This document shows, one piece after another, positions 26,161-34,296 of a DNA stretch of 64,000 bases (within the stretch, counting starts at the first letter, position 1; each line of letters opens with the position of its first letter). A program made the position numbers and the translations under genes. Under the pieces are notes generated by a model. That model worked only from the letters and a program-made list of their open reading frames with translations. It searched no databases and was not told the DNA's origin. Source of the DNA: Antrihabitans spumae (GTDB taxonomy: Bacteria; Actinomycetota; Actinomycetes; Mycobacteriales; Mycobacteriaceae); the NCBI RefSeq assembly GCF_043944905.1, contig NZ_JBIMSN010000079.1, positions 1 through 64,000 on the forward strand, read 5' to 3'.

Positions 26161-27300
26161 ATGACCGAAACCGACCACGACTCGGCCGAGCCGACGACGG
26201 ACCGCGGACTGACGTGGATCAGCTACGGCGACTTCGGCTCTCGATTCTTCGACGATGCCGTCACGATCGATCGAATCACGGCCGCGATCGAGGGGATGGC
26301 CGGCAAAGGAATCAAGATCGGGCCTCTGCAGCTGGGTCCCGCCGGGCTCGCAGGGTTCGTCGCCGAGGGAAATGTCGGAGATCCGACCATCACCCGACAC
26401 GAGGGTAGTGAGGTCGCCTACGACCTGCTTGTCCCCGCATCGTTGGCCGTAGTCCTGCGACTCGGGCAGGAAATTCGAATACAGGTCGGCGTCGAGATCA
26501 AGCTGGTGCTGTCGGCGCGCGCGGCACGTCCGTTGCGCATCGTCATCGACATCCCGCGCATCACACACCGCGACGTGAAGCTCGTCGTCCGTGCCGAGGC
26601 GCTCGGCGCAGCATGGCAGTGGCTGCTGGAACCGATGGGCGAGGTGATTCGCCGTGAGGTCGCTACCAGGCTGAATGCGATGCTGTCGGAGAAGGATTCA
26701 CTCCGCGGCCGGATCTTCGATATCGCTGCCCGAATCAACGACGATCCCAAGGAGAACCTGGATCTGAACTTCACGTGGATGACCTACGAGGAGTTCGGCA
26801 CCGCGTTCTACCAGACCGCGATCACGCAGAAACGTATCGAAGACGGCGTCGCCGATCTCTCGGGTCGTGAGCTGACGATCGGTCCGCGGAAGGCTGGTCC
26901 GAAGAACATGGCCGAGGTCAACGCCACCGGCAACATCGGTACGCCGAAGGTCGCCAAACGTCCGGGCGACATCGTTGTCTTCGACGTACTCATTCCGGTG
27001 ACCCTCGACCTGACGATCGCGATGGGCCGCCAGAACCACTACACGGCAGAGATCGGCATACCGCTCGTGTTGACTGCTCGCGCGGCCGACTATCTGGTGA
27101 TCGTCGTCGACGTTCCGGCGCCCGAGGTGGATGACATCAAGATCGACCTCAAGGCCAAGGGTCTCGGTGCCTCGATGCTCGGCGTGGTCGGCAACGTCAA
27201 TCGGGAGATCGCCGAACAGGTCGCTGCCGTCGTCGCCGAGGAGGTCGCCGACCAAAGCGGTCGCACGGTCGACGTTGCGGAGCGGATTGCCAGCGCCTGA
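26161..27300 (+). CDS. Internally duplicated protein of unknown function
   Basis: This 379-aa protein is made of two copies of a domain of about 170 residues: the first from LTWISYGDFGSRFFDDAV, the second from FTWMTYEEFGTAFYQTAI. Further matching blocks are KIGPLQLGPAGLA versus TIGPRKAGPKNMA, EGNVGDPTI versus TGNIGTPKV, and IKLVLSARAARPLRIVIDIP versus IPLVLTARAADYLVIVVDVP. Alternating β-strand character with long amphipathic stretches recalls lipid-binding (TULIP/LmeA-like) domains, but I cannot confirm that. There is no signal peptide or membrane span, so it should be cytoplasmic. ATG 26161 follows the ribosome-like AAGGGGA by about 8 nt. Confidence 0.75.
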   Translation: MTETDHDSAEPTTDRGLTWISYGDFGSRFFDDAVTIDRITAAIEGMAGKGIKIGPLQLGPAGLAGFVAEGNVGDPTITRHEGSEVAYDLLVPASLAVVLRLGQEIRIQVGVEIKLVLSARAARPLRIVIDIPRITHRDVKLVVRAEALGAAWQWLLEPMGEVIRREVATRLNAMLSEKDSLRGRIFDIAARINDDPKENLDLNFTWMTYEEFGTAFYQTAITQKRIEDGVADLSGRELTIGPRKAGPKNMAEVNATGNIGTPKVAKRPGDIVVFDVLIPVTLDLTIAMGRQNHYTAEIGIPLVLTARAADYLVIVVDVPAPEVDDIKIDLKAKGLGASMLGVVGNVNREIAEQVAAVVAEEVADQSGRTVDVAERIASA

Positions 27301-27328
27301 CCGGTTCGTCTGGTCCGGCTAATCCGGC

Positions 27329-27688
27329 CTACTCGCTGTCGTCGGTAGGGCGTTTCTGGCGCTTGGCTTCGAGGCGCTGCTGTTCGGCGCGTTCACGGCA
27401 GCGGCGGAGGAATTCCGCGTCGTCCTCGGGGTTCTGCGCGACTGCCCGACCCGGTCGTTCGTACTCGACGTAGCTGCCTGCAGTCGGTCTGTCGTAGCGC
27501 CTGTCCGGGCCGACGGGTCGCCCGGCGACCAACCAGACGATCGAGCCGATGGTCGGAATCAGCAGCACGATCAGCAACCAGGCGAGCTTGGGCAGGTTGC
27601 GGACTTCGGTTTCGGGACAGGTGATCACGTCGACGATGCAGTAGATCCACAGCACCATCGTGATCAAGCCGAGTATTGCGTACGGCAT
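27329..27688 (-). CDS. PLDc_N-domain small membrane protein
   Basis: A 119-aa protein with two membrane spans (about residues 4-24 and 35-58) matching the phospholipase-D-nuclease N-terminal (PLDc_N) pattern: WIYCIVDVI, RNLPKLAWLLIVLLIPTIGS, VWLVAGRP. The C-terminal half is charged and probably cytoplasmic (RRCRERAEQQRLEAKRQKR). Related actinobacterial proteins have no known activity. It is convergent with the duplicated-domain gene and divergent from the Rv2525c-like gene. Confidence 0.8.
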   Translation of the reverse strand: MPYAILGLITMVLWIYCIVDVITCPETEVRNLPKLAWLLIVLLIPTIGSIVWLVAGRPVGPDRRYDRPTAGSYVEYERPGRAVAQNPEDDAEFLRRCRERAEQQRLEAKRQKRPTDDSE

Positions 27689-27876
27689 CGTGTTACCCCC
27701 CCGGTGTGCGCGGCGTGCAGCCGCGCTACGTGTGTTGTGTGTCCCGCCTGGCGACGAGATTACGCGAGAGCGCGACGATCACGAAGTCTTGTGACTGCTG
27801 AAACTCATGAGGTCAAAGTTTCTCGAGTGTCTAGCGGCGTCAGAGTTAGTGTGGTGAAATATGTAAACGATCGAAG

Positions 27877-27918
27877 CTACCGGCGCGCATCAATGAACTG
27901 GGGAAGGCGCGCCGGTAG
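27877..27918 (+). promoter_or_regulatory. 5'-leader hairpin of the Rv2525c-like gene
   Basis: Perfect 12-bp arms (ctaccggcgcgc at 27877-27888, complement at 27907-27918) enclose an 18-nt loop, ending 34 nt before the GTG start. It could be an attenuator or RNA element controlling the secreted protein, or a protein-binding palindrome. It does not resemble a riboswitch class I can recognise. Confidence 0.5.
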
Positions 27919-27952
27919 TCATCGAAAGAAAATTCCGTTAGCGAGGACGCAA

Positions 27953-28678
27953 GTGCAGGTATCCCGTAGAGAGCTGTTCCGCTATGCCGCCGCAGGGTCC
28001 TGCGCGCTCGGCGCTGCCGCCATGGGCGTCAATGCCGCTGTAGCGCAGGCTGATTCGGACCTCGGCACCCTCATCGACTATTCCGGCGGAGTGCCGTCGG
28101 CCGATGCAATCCTCGAGGCCGGGCACGTTGGCGCGATCAGGTACGTGTCGGATCGCCGCAAGGGCGCCGAATGGATGCTGGGCAAACCCCTTCGTGCCGA
28201 CGAGGCAGAGGCGCTGACCGACGCCGGGCTCGAGATCGTGTCCTGCTACCAGTTCGGCAAAGGTAAGACAGCCGATTGGCGTGGCGGACTCGAAGCAGGC
28301 AAGCGGCACGCCGACCGTGGACTCGAATTGCACCTTGCCGCAGGTGGTCCCGCGAACCGGCCGATCTACGCGTCGATCGACGACAATCCGACGCCGATCG
28401 AATTCGCGACGATGATCGCGCCCTACCTGCTCGGCTGGCAAGCGGTGGTCGGCAAGGAGAACACCGGCGTCTACGCCAACTCTCCGACGATCGACCTCGC
28501 AACCGCCGCGGGCCTCGGATCCTGGTTCTGGCAACACGATTGGGGAACCCCGGAAGGGTACGTCCATCCGGATGCGCAACTGCATCAGTTCGAAATCGAC
28601 AAGCGGCGGATCGACGGTATCGGGATCGACCTCAACTCGATTCTTGCCCCCGACTACGGACAGTGGTCTCTCTCATGA
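27953..28678 (+). CDS. Tat-exported DUF1906 glycoside-hydrolase-like protein (Rv2525c-type)
   Basis: A 241-aa protein with a twin-arginine signal (SRRELFRYAAAGSCALGAAA) followed by a DUF1906 domain: GTLIDYSGGVPSADAILEAG, GAIRYVSDRR, ADWRGGLEAG, YASIDDNP. It closely follows M. tuberculosis Rv2525c, a Tat substrate with a glycoside-hydrolase-25-like TIM barrel that affects cell-wall and drug phenotypes. GTG 27953 is chosen for the GAGGA site five bases upstream, which places the twin arginines at the N-terminus. The stop overlaps the start of a 25-aa peptide gene (ATGA). Catalytic activity of this family is not firmly shown. Confidence 0.9.
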   Translation: MQVSRRELFRYAAAGSCALGAAAMGVNAAVAQADSDLGTLIDYSGGVPSADAILEAGHVGAIRYVSDRRKGAEWMLGKPLRADEAEALTDAGLEIVSCYQFGKGKTADWRGGLEAGKRHADRGLELHLAAGGPANRPIYASIDDNPTPIEFATMIAPYLLGWQAVVGKENTGVYANSPTIDLATAAGLGSWFWQHDWGTPEGYVHPDAQLHQFEIDKRRIDGIGIDLNSILAPDYGQWSLS

Positions 28679-28752
28679 TCGATCTTCTCTACACCGCACT
28701 CGGCTGGCTGTACCAAGCGATTTCGAGCGGCTCGGCAGGCGGTTCGTCCTAG
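28675..28752 (+). CDS. 25-aa hydrophobic peptide coupled to the Rv2525c-like gene
   Basis: ATG 28675 overlaps the TGA of the preceding gene (ATGA), so translation would be coupled. The peptide begins MIDLLYTALGWLYQAI and ends in a Ser/Gly-rich tail; it could form one short amphipathic or membrane helix. I do not recognise a family. Support is the coupled start and the non-random hydrophobic pattern. Confidence 0.45.
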   Translation: MIDLLYTALGWLYQAISSGSAGGSS

Positions 28753-28903
28753 CTGTTGCTTGATAGCTGGTTTGCCATACGCAGCCCATGCTCGCACTGC
28801 GCAACCTGTTCTAGCACTGCGCAACCGGTGTGACCTGTTGGTAGGCGTGCGTAGTGTGAATGCGTGCTGCGAAGTTGGCCGACGACGCTTATTCGCCCAA
28901 CGC

Positions 28904-28935
28904 AAAAGCCCGGGGACTTTCGTCCCCGGGCTTTC
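28904..28935. terminator. Rho-independent bidirectional terminator
   Basis: A 13-bp perfect stem (28905-28917 with 28922-28934, tttc loop), flanked by A- and T-rich edges, sits just after the 3' end of the minus-strand secreted-protein gene, 18 bp from its stop. It should also stop transcription from the left. Confidence 0.85.
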
Positions 28936-28952
28936 GTATGTGTGTGGAGATG

Positions 28953-29720
28953 TTATGCGACGGAGAACATTCCGACTGTCGGAAGGAATGTGCAGGTACG
29001 CGGTGCGGCGTCGGCTGCCTGCGTGGTGAGCGATCCGGAAACGACCGCGAGTACGCGACCAGGGCCGGTGTCGGCGATGGCGGACAGTGTTGCCGGTCCG
29101 TCCGGGTTGATCTTGGACGCGTTGGTCAGCGGCTGCGTCAGCGTCTTGCGGTTGTCGATGTTCAGCCACGTGACAGTGAGCTTGTCGCCCTGGGTGTCGG
29201 CGACGGTCTTGGTGCCGAGCGCGGTGAAGACGAAGCCTGCCTGGCCCGCTGCGGGTCCTGGAGGCGGCAGCTTGGCGGGACCGGCAACGGCGAGTGCTGT
29301 GCCGACCGAGTCTGCTGTGTCGGAGATGCAGCCCCTACCGATCGTCGGGTAGAGGAACTGGGAGATGACGGGACCGTCCGACGGTGGAATCTCAGGGCCA
29401 CCGCCACCGCTGCCGTCGAGGAACTTGATGATGCGGTCGAGCGTCGACTTGAGCTGCTCGGGCAGTGCCGGAGACTGCTGCAGAAGCTTCAGCTGCTCGA
29501 CGAGTGCTGCCTGCGGGCCTTCGGCGATGTCCATGGGGCCTGCAGCTGCGCCGAGGATCGCGGGGGCGAGCGAGGCGAGCGCATCGATCGGGACGTCCTG
29601 CGGGATCGCAGGCACTGCCGGGATCGGCTCGGCCGACACAACTCCCGGCGCGGCCATTGCGGCTGCAGCCGCAATCGCGAGTGCCGTAATGGCTCTGCGA
29701 GTTCCTCGGGTTCGACGCAC
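28953..29720 (-). CDS. Secreted Ala/Pro-rich protein (Rv1157c-like position)
   Basis: A 255-aa exported protein: basic N-terminus, a hydrophobic signal (ITALAIAAAAAMAAPGVVSA) and cleavage near SAEP. The mature part starts Pro-rich (PAVPAIPQDVP) and ends in a β-rich domain with a Cys pair (GRGCISDTAD and RTCTFLPTVG) that could form a disulfide. It lies just before the pimE-phhB-mutT2 block, as the Ala/Pro-rich gene Rv1157c does in M. tuberculosis; orthology is proposed on position and composition. GTG start with GGATGGGG upstream. Function unknown; probably cell envelope. Confidence 0.78.
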   Translation of the reverse strand: MRRTRGTRRAITALAIAAAAAMAAPGVVSAEPIPAVPAIPQDVPIDALASLAPAILGAAAGPMDIAEGPQAALVEQLKLLQQSPALPEQLKSTLDRIIKFLDGSGGGGPEIPPSDGPVISQFLYPTIGRGCISDTADSVGTALAVAGPAKLPPPGPAAGQAGFVFTALGTKTVADTQGDKLTVTWLNIDNRKTLTQPLTNASKINPDGPATLSAIADTGPGRVLAVVSGSLTTQAADAAPRTCTFLPTVGMFSVA

Positions 29721-29953
29721 TGTGTCCCCATCCTTGTTCGGTAATGCAAAAAAGCCGGCCGTGGCCCGTGCTTGCCGACTCGGGACGCCACTCTATGTGC
29801 GCGCCCGGATCTTGTACAGCCGCGGAGTCTATGCCCCTGTCGAAGACAGGTCACCACCCGTGACAGTAGCTGTTACAGGAGTGATCAAAGTGAATATTGA
29901 TACAACTGTTATTCGGTAGATGCTAACAAACTGCAGACCCTACTTTGCGCCGA

Positions 29954-29959
29954 TAGGCT
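29954..29959 (+). promoter_or_regulatory. -10 box of pimE
   Basis: TAGGCT (TANNNT) ends 8 nt before ATG 29968, with no ribosome site in the gap; a leaderless or near-leaderless start is likely. Confidence 0.5.
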
Positions 29960-29967
29960 CATCGCCG

Positions 29968-31300
29968 ATGACTGCCGTCGAGGTCGAAGCTGCCCCGCAC
30001 ACTTCCGCTCCCAGCGCACCGCGAACGAGACTCCCGCTACGAACCGTCGCGATCATGTTGCTCACGGTGTCGGCGGCGACGCGACTGCTGTGGACCTCGC
30101 TGTCGGCCAACGGCCTCAACCTCGTCGATCTGCGTGTCTACGTCGACGGTTCGGCAGCGCTGGCCGACAACCAGCTCTACGAATTCAGCACCTCGTTCGG
30201 TAGTCCCGACTTTGCGTTGCCTTTCACCTACCCGCCGTTCGCCGCGCTGCTCTTCTATCCGCTGCATCACCTGCCGTTCACAGTCGTCGGCCTTGCGTGG
30301 CAGGTGGCGACCATCGGCGCGATGTACCTCGTGGTTCGGATCAGTTTCGAACTGATCGACTCCGCTTTGGACGACACCGCGAAAGGTGACAAACGGCCAG
30401 ACCGCCGCAACGCCACCATGATCTGGTGCGCGGTCGCCCTGTGGACCGAACCCGTGCGAACGACTCTCGAATGCGGGCAGGTCAACGTCTTCATCGTCGC
30501 GGCGGTACTCGCTGCTGCGCGAAGCGCCCGCTGGTGGATCAGCGGCGCCCTCGTCGGTCTTGTTGCCGGCGTCAAACTCACGCCCGCGATCAGCGGCCTC
30601 TACTTTCCTGCTCAGGCGGCGTCCGGCGACCGTCGGGTGGTCGGCGGTCGCGTTCGCCGCGACGATCGGCCTGAGTTTCGCCCTCATCGGCAACCAGTCA
30701 CGCGACTACTTCACGAATCTGATCGGCGACGCAACCAGGATCGGTCCAGTCGGGTCGGTCGCGAATCAGTCGCTGCGCGGGGCGTTGAGCCGGTTGGCCG
30801 GATACGACGTCGGGACTGGTCCGGCGTGGCTCGTCGGGGTGTCGGTCGCGGTTGTCCTTGCCGTGTTGGCCTGGCGCGCGCTCGCTGCCTCGGACGCGCT
30901 CGGTGCGTTGCTCGTCGTGCAGTTCCTCGGGTTGGTCGTCTCGCCGATCTCGTGGGCGCACCACTGGGTGTGGGTGACGCCGTTGCTCATCTGGCTGAGC
31001 TACGGACCGCTGCGGCATCGACGCGGCGCGCGAGCGCTGGTCTGGTACTGGTTTGCCGCCACAGCTCTGGGAGTTCCGTGGGCATCGACCCTGGTTCAGC
31101 CCTCGGTGTGGGACATCTCACGCCCTGGTGTTCTGGCCTGGCTCGGTGCGGTGAACGTGATCGGCGTGGCAGCGTTGTTCGTCTGGCTCGGCGCGACCCG
31201 ATGGTCCGGTGTGCTCAGCCTTCGGCGATTCGGTCGATCGCCCGAGCCAGCGCTACATCCAGTTCCGTTAGCCCGCCCTCGGAATGCGTCGACAGTGTGA
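29968..31300 (+). CDS. pimE: Polyprenol-phosphomannose-dependent α-1,2-mannosyltransferase (PimE-like), apparent frameshift
   Basis: GT87-family membrane mannosyltransferase. PimE adds α-1,2-mannose to PIM4 on the way to PIM6, using polyprenol-phosphomannose at the outer face of the membrane. The N-terminal part has the catalytic-loop Asp54 (NLVDLRVYVDG), corresponding to the essential Asp58 of M. smegmatis PimE, then TYPPFAALLFYPLHHLPF and LECGQVNVFIVAA. After SGLYF (to 30606) the protein continues only in the +2 frame (LLRRRPATVGWSAVAFAATI, VSPISWAHHWVWVTPLL) to 31300. Removing one T from the ttt at 30604-30606 restores a protein of about 443 aa, near the usual length. Either the gene is broken or the assembly has an extra base. 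The uncorrected frame stays open to 31338, so it could be misannotated as intact. The 3' end overlaps phhB antisense by 86 bp. Confidence 0.85.
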
Positions 31301-31502
31301 ACGTGACCTTGCGCCAGCGAATATCGATATCGGGATGATGGTTCGCCGATTCGGCTTCGACGGCTACTACGCGAACGAACTCGATCGCGTCGGGAAAGGT
31401 CGGTCGTTCGAAAGTTTTGGTCAGAGTCGCATCGACCTTCGACCAGCCGTTCAGGTCGGTCAGCGCGGCGGCGATTTCGGGATCGGTCAGCTTGGTTGCC
31501 AT
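31215..31502 (-). CDS. phhB: Pterin-4α-carbinolamine dehydratase-like protein
   Basis: A 95-aa protein with the PCD/DCoH signature ANHHPDIDIRW (His-His-Pro active site) and the typical start LTDPEIAAALTDLNGWSK. The enzyme dehydrates 4α-hydroxytetrahydropterin. In actinobacteria it often lies between pimE and mutT2 (Rv1159A), as here, without a known aromatic hydroxylase beside it. It is divergent from mutT2 with 16 bp between the start codons, so both are probably leaderless or overlap in their promoters. Confidence 0.92.
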   Translation of the reverse strand: MATKLTDPEIAAALTDLNGWSKVDATLTKTFERPTFPDAIEFVRVVAVEAESANHHPDIDIRWRKVTFTLSTHSEGGLTELDVALARAIDRIAEG

Positions 31503-31518
31503 ACCTCATGATGGTGCC

Positions 31519-31911
31519 ATGAACGTCCGCGTGGTGGTGGCCGCAGCGATCGTCGTCGATGGTCGATTGTTGCTTGCGCAACGGCGTCGGCCTGCCGAGC
31601 TCGAAGGGCTGTGGGAATTGCCTGGCGGCAAGGTCGAAGCAGGTGAGACGCCTACGGACGCATTGCGTCGCGAGCTGCGTGAAGAGCTCGACATCGAGAC
31701 CGAGGCCGGCGAGCGAATCGGCGTCGAGGTGCCGTTGGCAGATGGCCTTGTCCTGCGGGCGTATCTGACCGAGCTCGTGTCGGGCACCCCCCGCGCGCTG
31801 GATCACGCCGCCATCGGCTGGTTCTCGGCAGCGGAATTGCCTGCGGTGGATCTGGTGCCGAACGACCGAATGTGGCTGCCCGAGCTGGAGCGGGCGCTGC
31901 GCGCCTCGTGA
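31519..31911 (+). CDS. mutT2: Nudix hydrolase MutT2
   Basis: A 130-aa Nudix enzyme with a complete box starting GGKVEAGETPTDALRRELRE and continuing ELDI. MutT2 of mycobacteria hydrolyses dCTP and 5-methyl-dCTP and to some extent 8-oxo-dGTP, sanitising the nucleotide pool. The assignment to MutT2 rests on size and on its place after the pimE-phhB genes (Rv1160 position). ATG 31519 is chosen because the sequence MNVRVVVAAAIVV is the usual start. Its TGA lies inside the left arm of a terminator-like palindrome. Confidence 0.92.
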   Translation: MNVRVVVAAAIVVDGRLLLAQRRRPAELEGLWELPGGKVEAGETPTDALRRELREELDIETEAGERIGVEVPLADGLVLRAYLTELVSGTPRALDHAAIGWFSAAELPAVDLVPNDRMWLPELERALRAS

Positions 31912-31950
31912 GTCTTTTCGGTGGGCGGGCGCGCCGAAAAGACGCACGAG
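31905..31950. terminator. Bidirectional hairpin between convergent genes (repeat copy 2)
   Basis: Seventeen-base arms (31905-31921 with 31934-31950, one mismatch, 12-nt loop) share the core ctcgtgagtc and ttttcgg with the copy at 10710-10755. It separates mutT2 from the convergent 58-aa gene and overlaps the mutT2 stop. Confidence 0.8.
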
Positions 31951-31962
31951 CCGCGAAGCGGC

Positions 31963-32139
31963 CTATGCCGCGCGAGCCTTCTTGAGTGCTTTACGCAGAT
32001 CTTTGCCCGTCATGCCTGCGCTCTCGGCCTTCTTCATTCGCATGATGACGACCGGGCATTTGAGGCAGCGGTTCTTGCTGCGGCAACACTTCTTCTTCGG
32101 TTTGAGGCCCGAGACCCTGTCGGCTTTGACCTTGCCCAT
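31963..32139 (-). CDS. 58-aa Lys/Cys-rich small protein
   Basis: ATG 32139 to TAG 31963, preceded by AGAGGAG about 12 nt upstream. The product is strongly basic, with four cysteines in the run KKKCCRSKNRCLKCPVV (Cys18, Cys19, Cys25, Cys28), which could bind zinc or a metal cluster, then a lysine-rich helix (MTGKDLRKALKKARAA). Similar short genes accompany typA in related actinomycetes as far as I recall; nucleic-acid or ribosome binding is a reasonable guess from charge only. It is divergent from typA. Confidence 0.75.
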   Translation of the reverse strand: MGKVKADRVSGLKPKKKCCRSKNRCLKCPVVIMRMKKAESAGMTGKDLRKALKKARAA

Positions 32140-32356
32140 GTCCGGTTTTTGCTCCTCTTGTGCTGCCCACTTGCCTAGCTGAGCCTACCCTCAATCGGAC
32201 GGCTGGAAGTTCGGGGCGGTGTTGCGCGGTAGTCTGTTCGTGGCCGTGTAGCCCGAACCGAGCGCAAAAGCGCGTCGTTCGATCTTTCATGTTCCACGGC
32301 AGCCCAGAATCCGTGCGATCGACCTTGCGCGGGAGAATCAGCTCAGGAGACCAAGC

Positions 32357-34252
32357 GTGTCGCGCACTACATTTCGCAACGTCGCCATCGTCGCACACGT
32401 CGACCACGGCAAGACCACCCTTGTCGACGCCATGCTTCGCCAATCCGGCGCCTTCGCCGAGCGAGCAGAGCTCGTCGACCGCGTCATGGACTCCGGTGAT
32501 CTCGAGCGCGAAAAGGGCATCACCATCCTCGCGAAGAACACCGCCGTGCATAAGCACCACGAAGACGGCAGCGTCACGGTCATCAACGTCATCGACACAC
32601 CTGGCCACGCCGACTTCGGTGGCGAGGTCGAACGTGGGCTGTCCATGGTCGACGGCGTCGTGCTGCTCGTCGACGCATCGGAGGGCCCGCTTCCGCAGAC
32701 CCGCTTCGTGCTGCGCAAGGCGCTTGCTTCGTCGCTGCCGGTGATCCTGGTTGTCAACAAGACGGACCGTCCCGACGCGCGTATCGCCGAAGTTGTCTCG
32801 GAAAGCCACGACCTGCTGCTCGACCTCGCGTCGGACCTCGACGACGAAGCCGCGGAAGCAGCGGAGCTCGCGCTCGATCTCCCCGTTCTCTACGCATCGG
32901 GCCGTGAAGGCAAGGCGTCGAAGGAGCAGCCCGAAAACGGCCACGCTCCCGACGCGGAGAATCTCGATGCCCTCTTCGACGTTCTGCTGAGCTACGTCCC
33001 CGCGCCGAAGGGTGATGTCGAAGCACCGCTGCAGGCGCACGTCACCAACCTCGATGCCTCGGCATTCCTCGGTCGGCTCGCGCTCGTTCGTATCCACAAC
33101 GGCAAGCTCAAGAAGGGCCAGACCGTTGCGTGGATGCACGGCGACGGCATCAAGCAGGTCAAGATCACCGAGTTGCTCGCGACCGAGGGTGTCGAACGCC
33201 ATCCGGCCGAAGAGGGCGTCGCAGGCGACATCGTCGCGATCGCCGGAATTCCCGAGATCATGATCGGCGACACGCTCGCCGACCCCGAGAACCCTGTCGC
33301 CCTCAAGCGGATCACGGTCGACGAGCCCGCGATCTCGGTCACCATCGGCATCAACACCTCGCCGCTGGCGGGCCGCAACGGTGGCAAGAAACTGACCGCT
33401 CGCCTGGTCAAGGCACGCCTCGATTCCGAGCTCGTCGGCAACGTGTCGCTCAAGGTCATCCCGACCGAACGCCCCGACACCTGGGAGGTCCAGGGTCGTG
33501 GTGAGCTGGCGCTCGCCATCCTCGTCGAGCAGATGCGTCGCGAAGGCTTCGAGCTGACCGTCGGCAAGCCGCAGGTGGTCACGCGGACCGTCGACGGCAA
33601 GATCCACGAGCCGTTCGAAGAGCTGACCGTCGACGTCCCCGAAGAGCACCTCGGTGGCATCACCCAGCTGCTCGCCGCCCGCAAGGGCAAGATGGTGCAG
33701 ATGACCAACCACGGATCCGGTTGGGTCCGAATGGAATTCATCGTTCCGTCGCGTGGTCTCATCGGCTTCCGCACCGACTTCCTCACTGACACTCGCGGTA
33801 CCGGCATCATGAACGCCGTTTTCCACGGCTACGCGCCGTGGGCGGGCGAAATCCGGGCACGGCACACCGGCTCGCTCGTCTCGGACCGCGCGGGCAATGT
33901 GACCCCGTACGCCATGACTCAGCTTGCCGATCGTGGCACGTTCTTCGTCGAGCCCGGTTCTGCGACGTACGAGGGCATGGTCGTCGGCATCAACCCGCGC
34001 CAGGAAGATCTCGACATCAACGTCACGCGTGAGAAGAAGCTCACGAACATGCGGCAGTCCTCGGCCGACGTGATGGAAACCCTCGCGACTCCGATCAAGC
34101 TCGATCTCGAAGGCGCGATGGAATTCTGCTCGCAGGACGAGTGTGTCGAGGTCGGACCCGACGTCGTTCGCGTGCGTAAGGTGATGCTCAACGCGACCGA
34201 GCGCGCGCGCGATCTGTCGCGTCGTAAGGCTCGCGACAAGGCTGCTCTGTAG
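32357..34252 (+). CDS. typA: Translational GTPase TypA/BipA
   Basis: A 631-aa ribosome-associated GTPase of the EF-G group, involved in 50S assembly and stress growth. G motifs are clear: G1 AHVDHGKTT, G2 within EKGITI, G3 DTPGHADF and G4 NKTDRPD. Domains II, III and V (from EEHLGGITQLL) and the BipA-specific C-terminal domain (GLIGFRTDFLTDTRGTGIMN and the late ECVEVGPDVVRVRK) are all present. GTG 32357 has AGGAGA six bases upstream. This is the Rv1165 position in the mycobacterial order; the nar genes that lie between mutT2 and typA in M. tuberculosis are absent. Confidence 0.97.
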   Translation: MSRTTFRNVAIVAHVDHGKTTLVDAMLRQSGAFAERAELVDRVMDSGDLEREKGITILAKNTAVHKHHEDGSVTVINVIDTPGHADFGGEVERGLSMVDGVVLLVDASEGPLPQTRFVLRKALASSLPVILVVNKTDRPDARIAEVVSESHDLLLDLASDLDDEAAEAAELALDLPVLYASGREGKASKEQPENGHAPDAENLDALFDVLLSYVPAPKGDVEAPLQAHVTNLDASAFLGRLALVRIHNGKLKKGQTVAWMHGDGIKQVKITELLATEGVERHPAEEGVAGDIVAIAGIPEIMIGDTLADPENPVALKRITVDEPAISVTIGINTSPLAGRNGGKKLTARLVKARLDSELVGNVSLKVIPTERPDTWEVQGRGELALAILVEQMRREGFELTVGKPQVVTRTVDGKIHEPFEELTVDVPEEHLGGITQLLAARKGKMVQMTNHGSGWVRMEFIVPSRGLIGFRTDFLTDTRGTGIMNAVFHGYAPWAGEIRARHTGSLVSDRAGNVTPYAMTQLADRGTFFVEPGSATYEGMVVGINPRQEDLDINVTREKKLTNMRQSSADVMETLATPIKLDLEGAMEFCSQDECVEVGPDVVRVRKVMLNATERARDLSRRKARDKAAL

Positions 34253-34264
34253 TCGATGCGGCTC

Positions 34265-34294
34265 GTGTCGAAGGAGGGCGTGTCGAAGGAGGGT
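34265..34294 (+). repeat. Tandem 15-bp duplication carrying the lpqW ribosome site
   Basis: gtgtcgaaggaggg occurs twice head to tail (34265 and 34280), giving two AAGGAGG sites, at about 4 and 19 bases before the lpqW GTG. Only the near copy is in (tight) range of the start. Confidence 0.8.
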
Positions 34295-34296
34295 AT

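Noticed and set aside
28780..28850. Short direct repeats (cactgcgcaacc) as a possible CRISPR or attachment site
   Set aside because: Only two imperfect copies, no spacers of regular length, no integrase or cas gene nearby.
31991..33865. Long open frame antisense to typA
   Set aside because: Its composition is that of a GC-rich shadow frame and it lies opposite a highly conserved GTPase gene; only the short gene at 31963-32139, in a different frame, is credible there.
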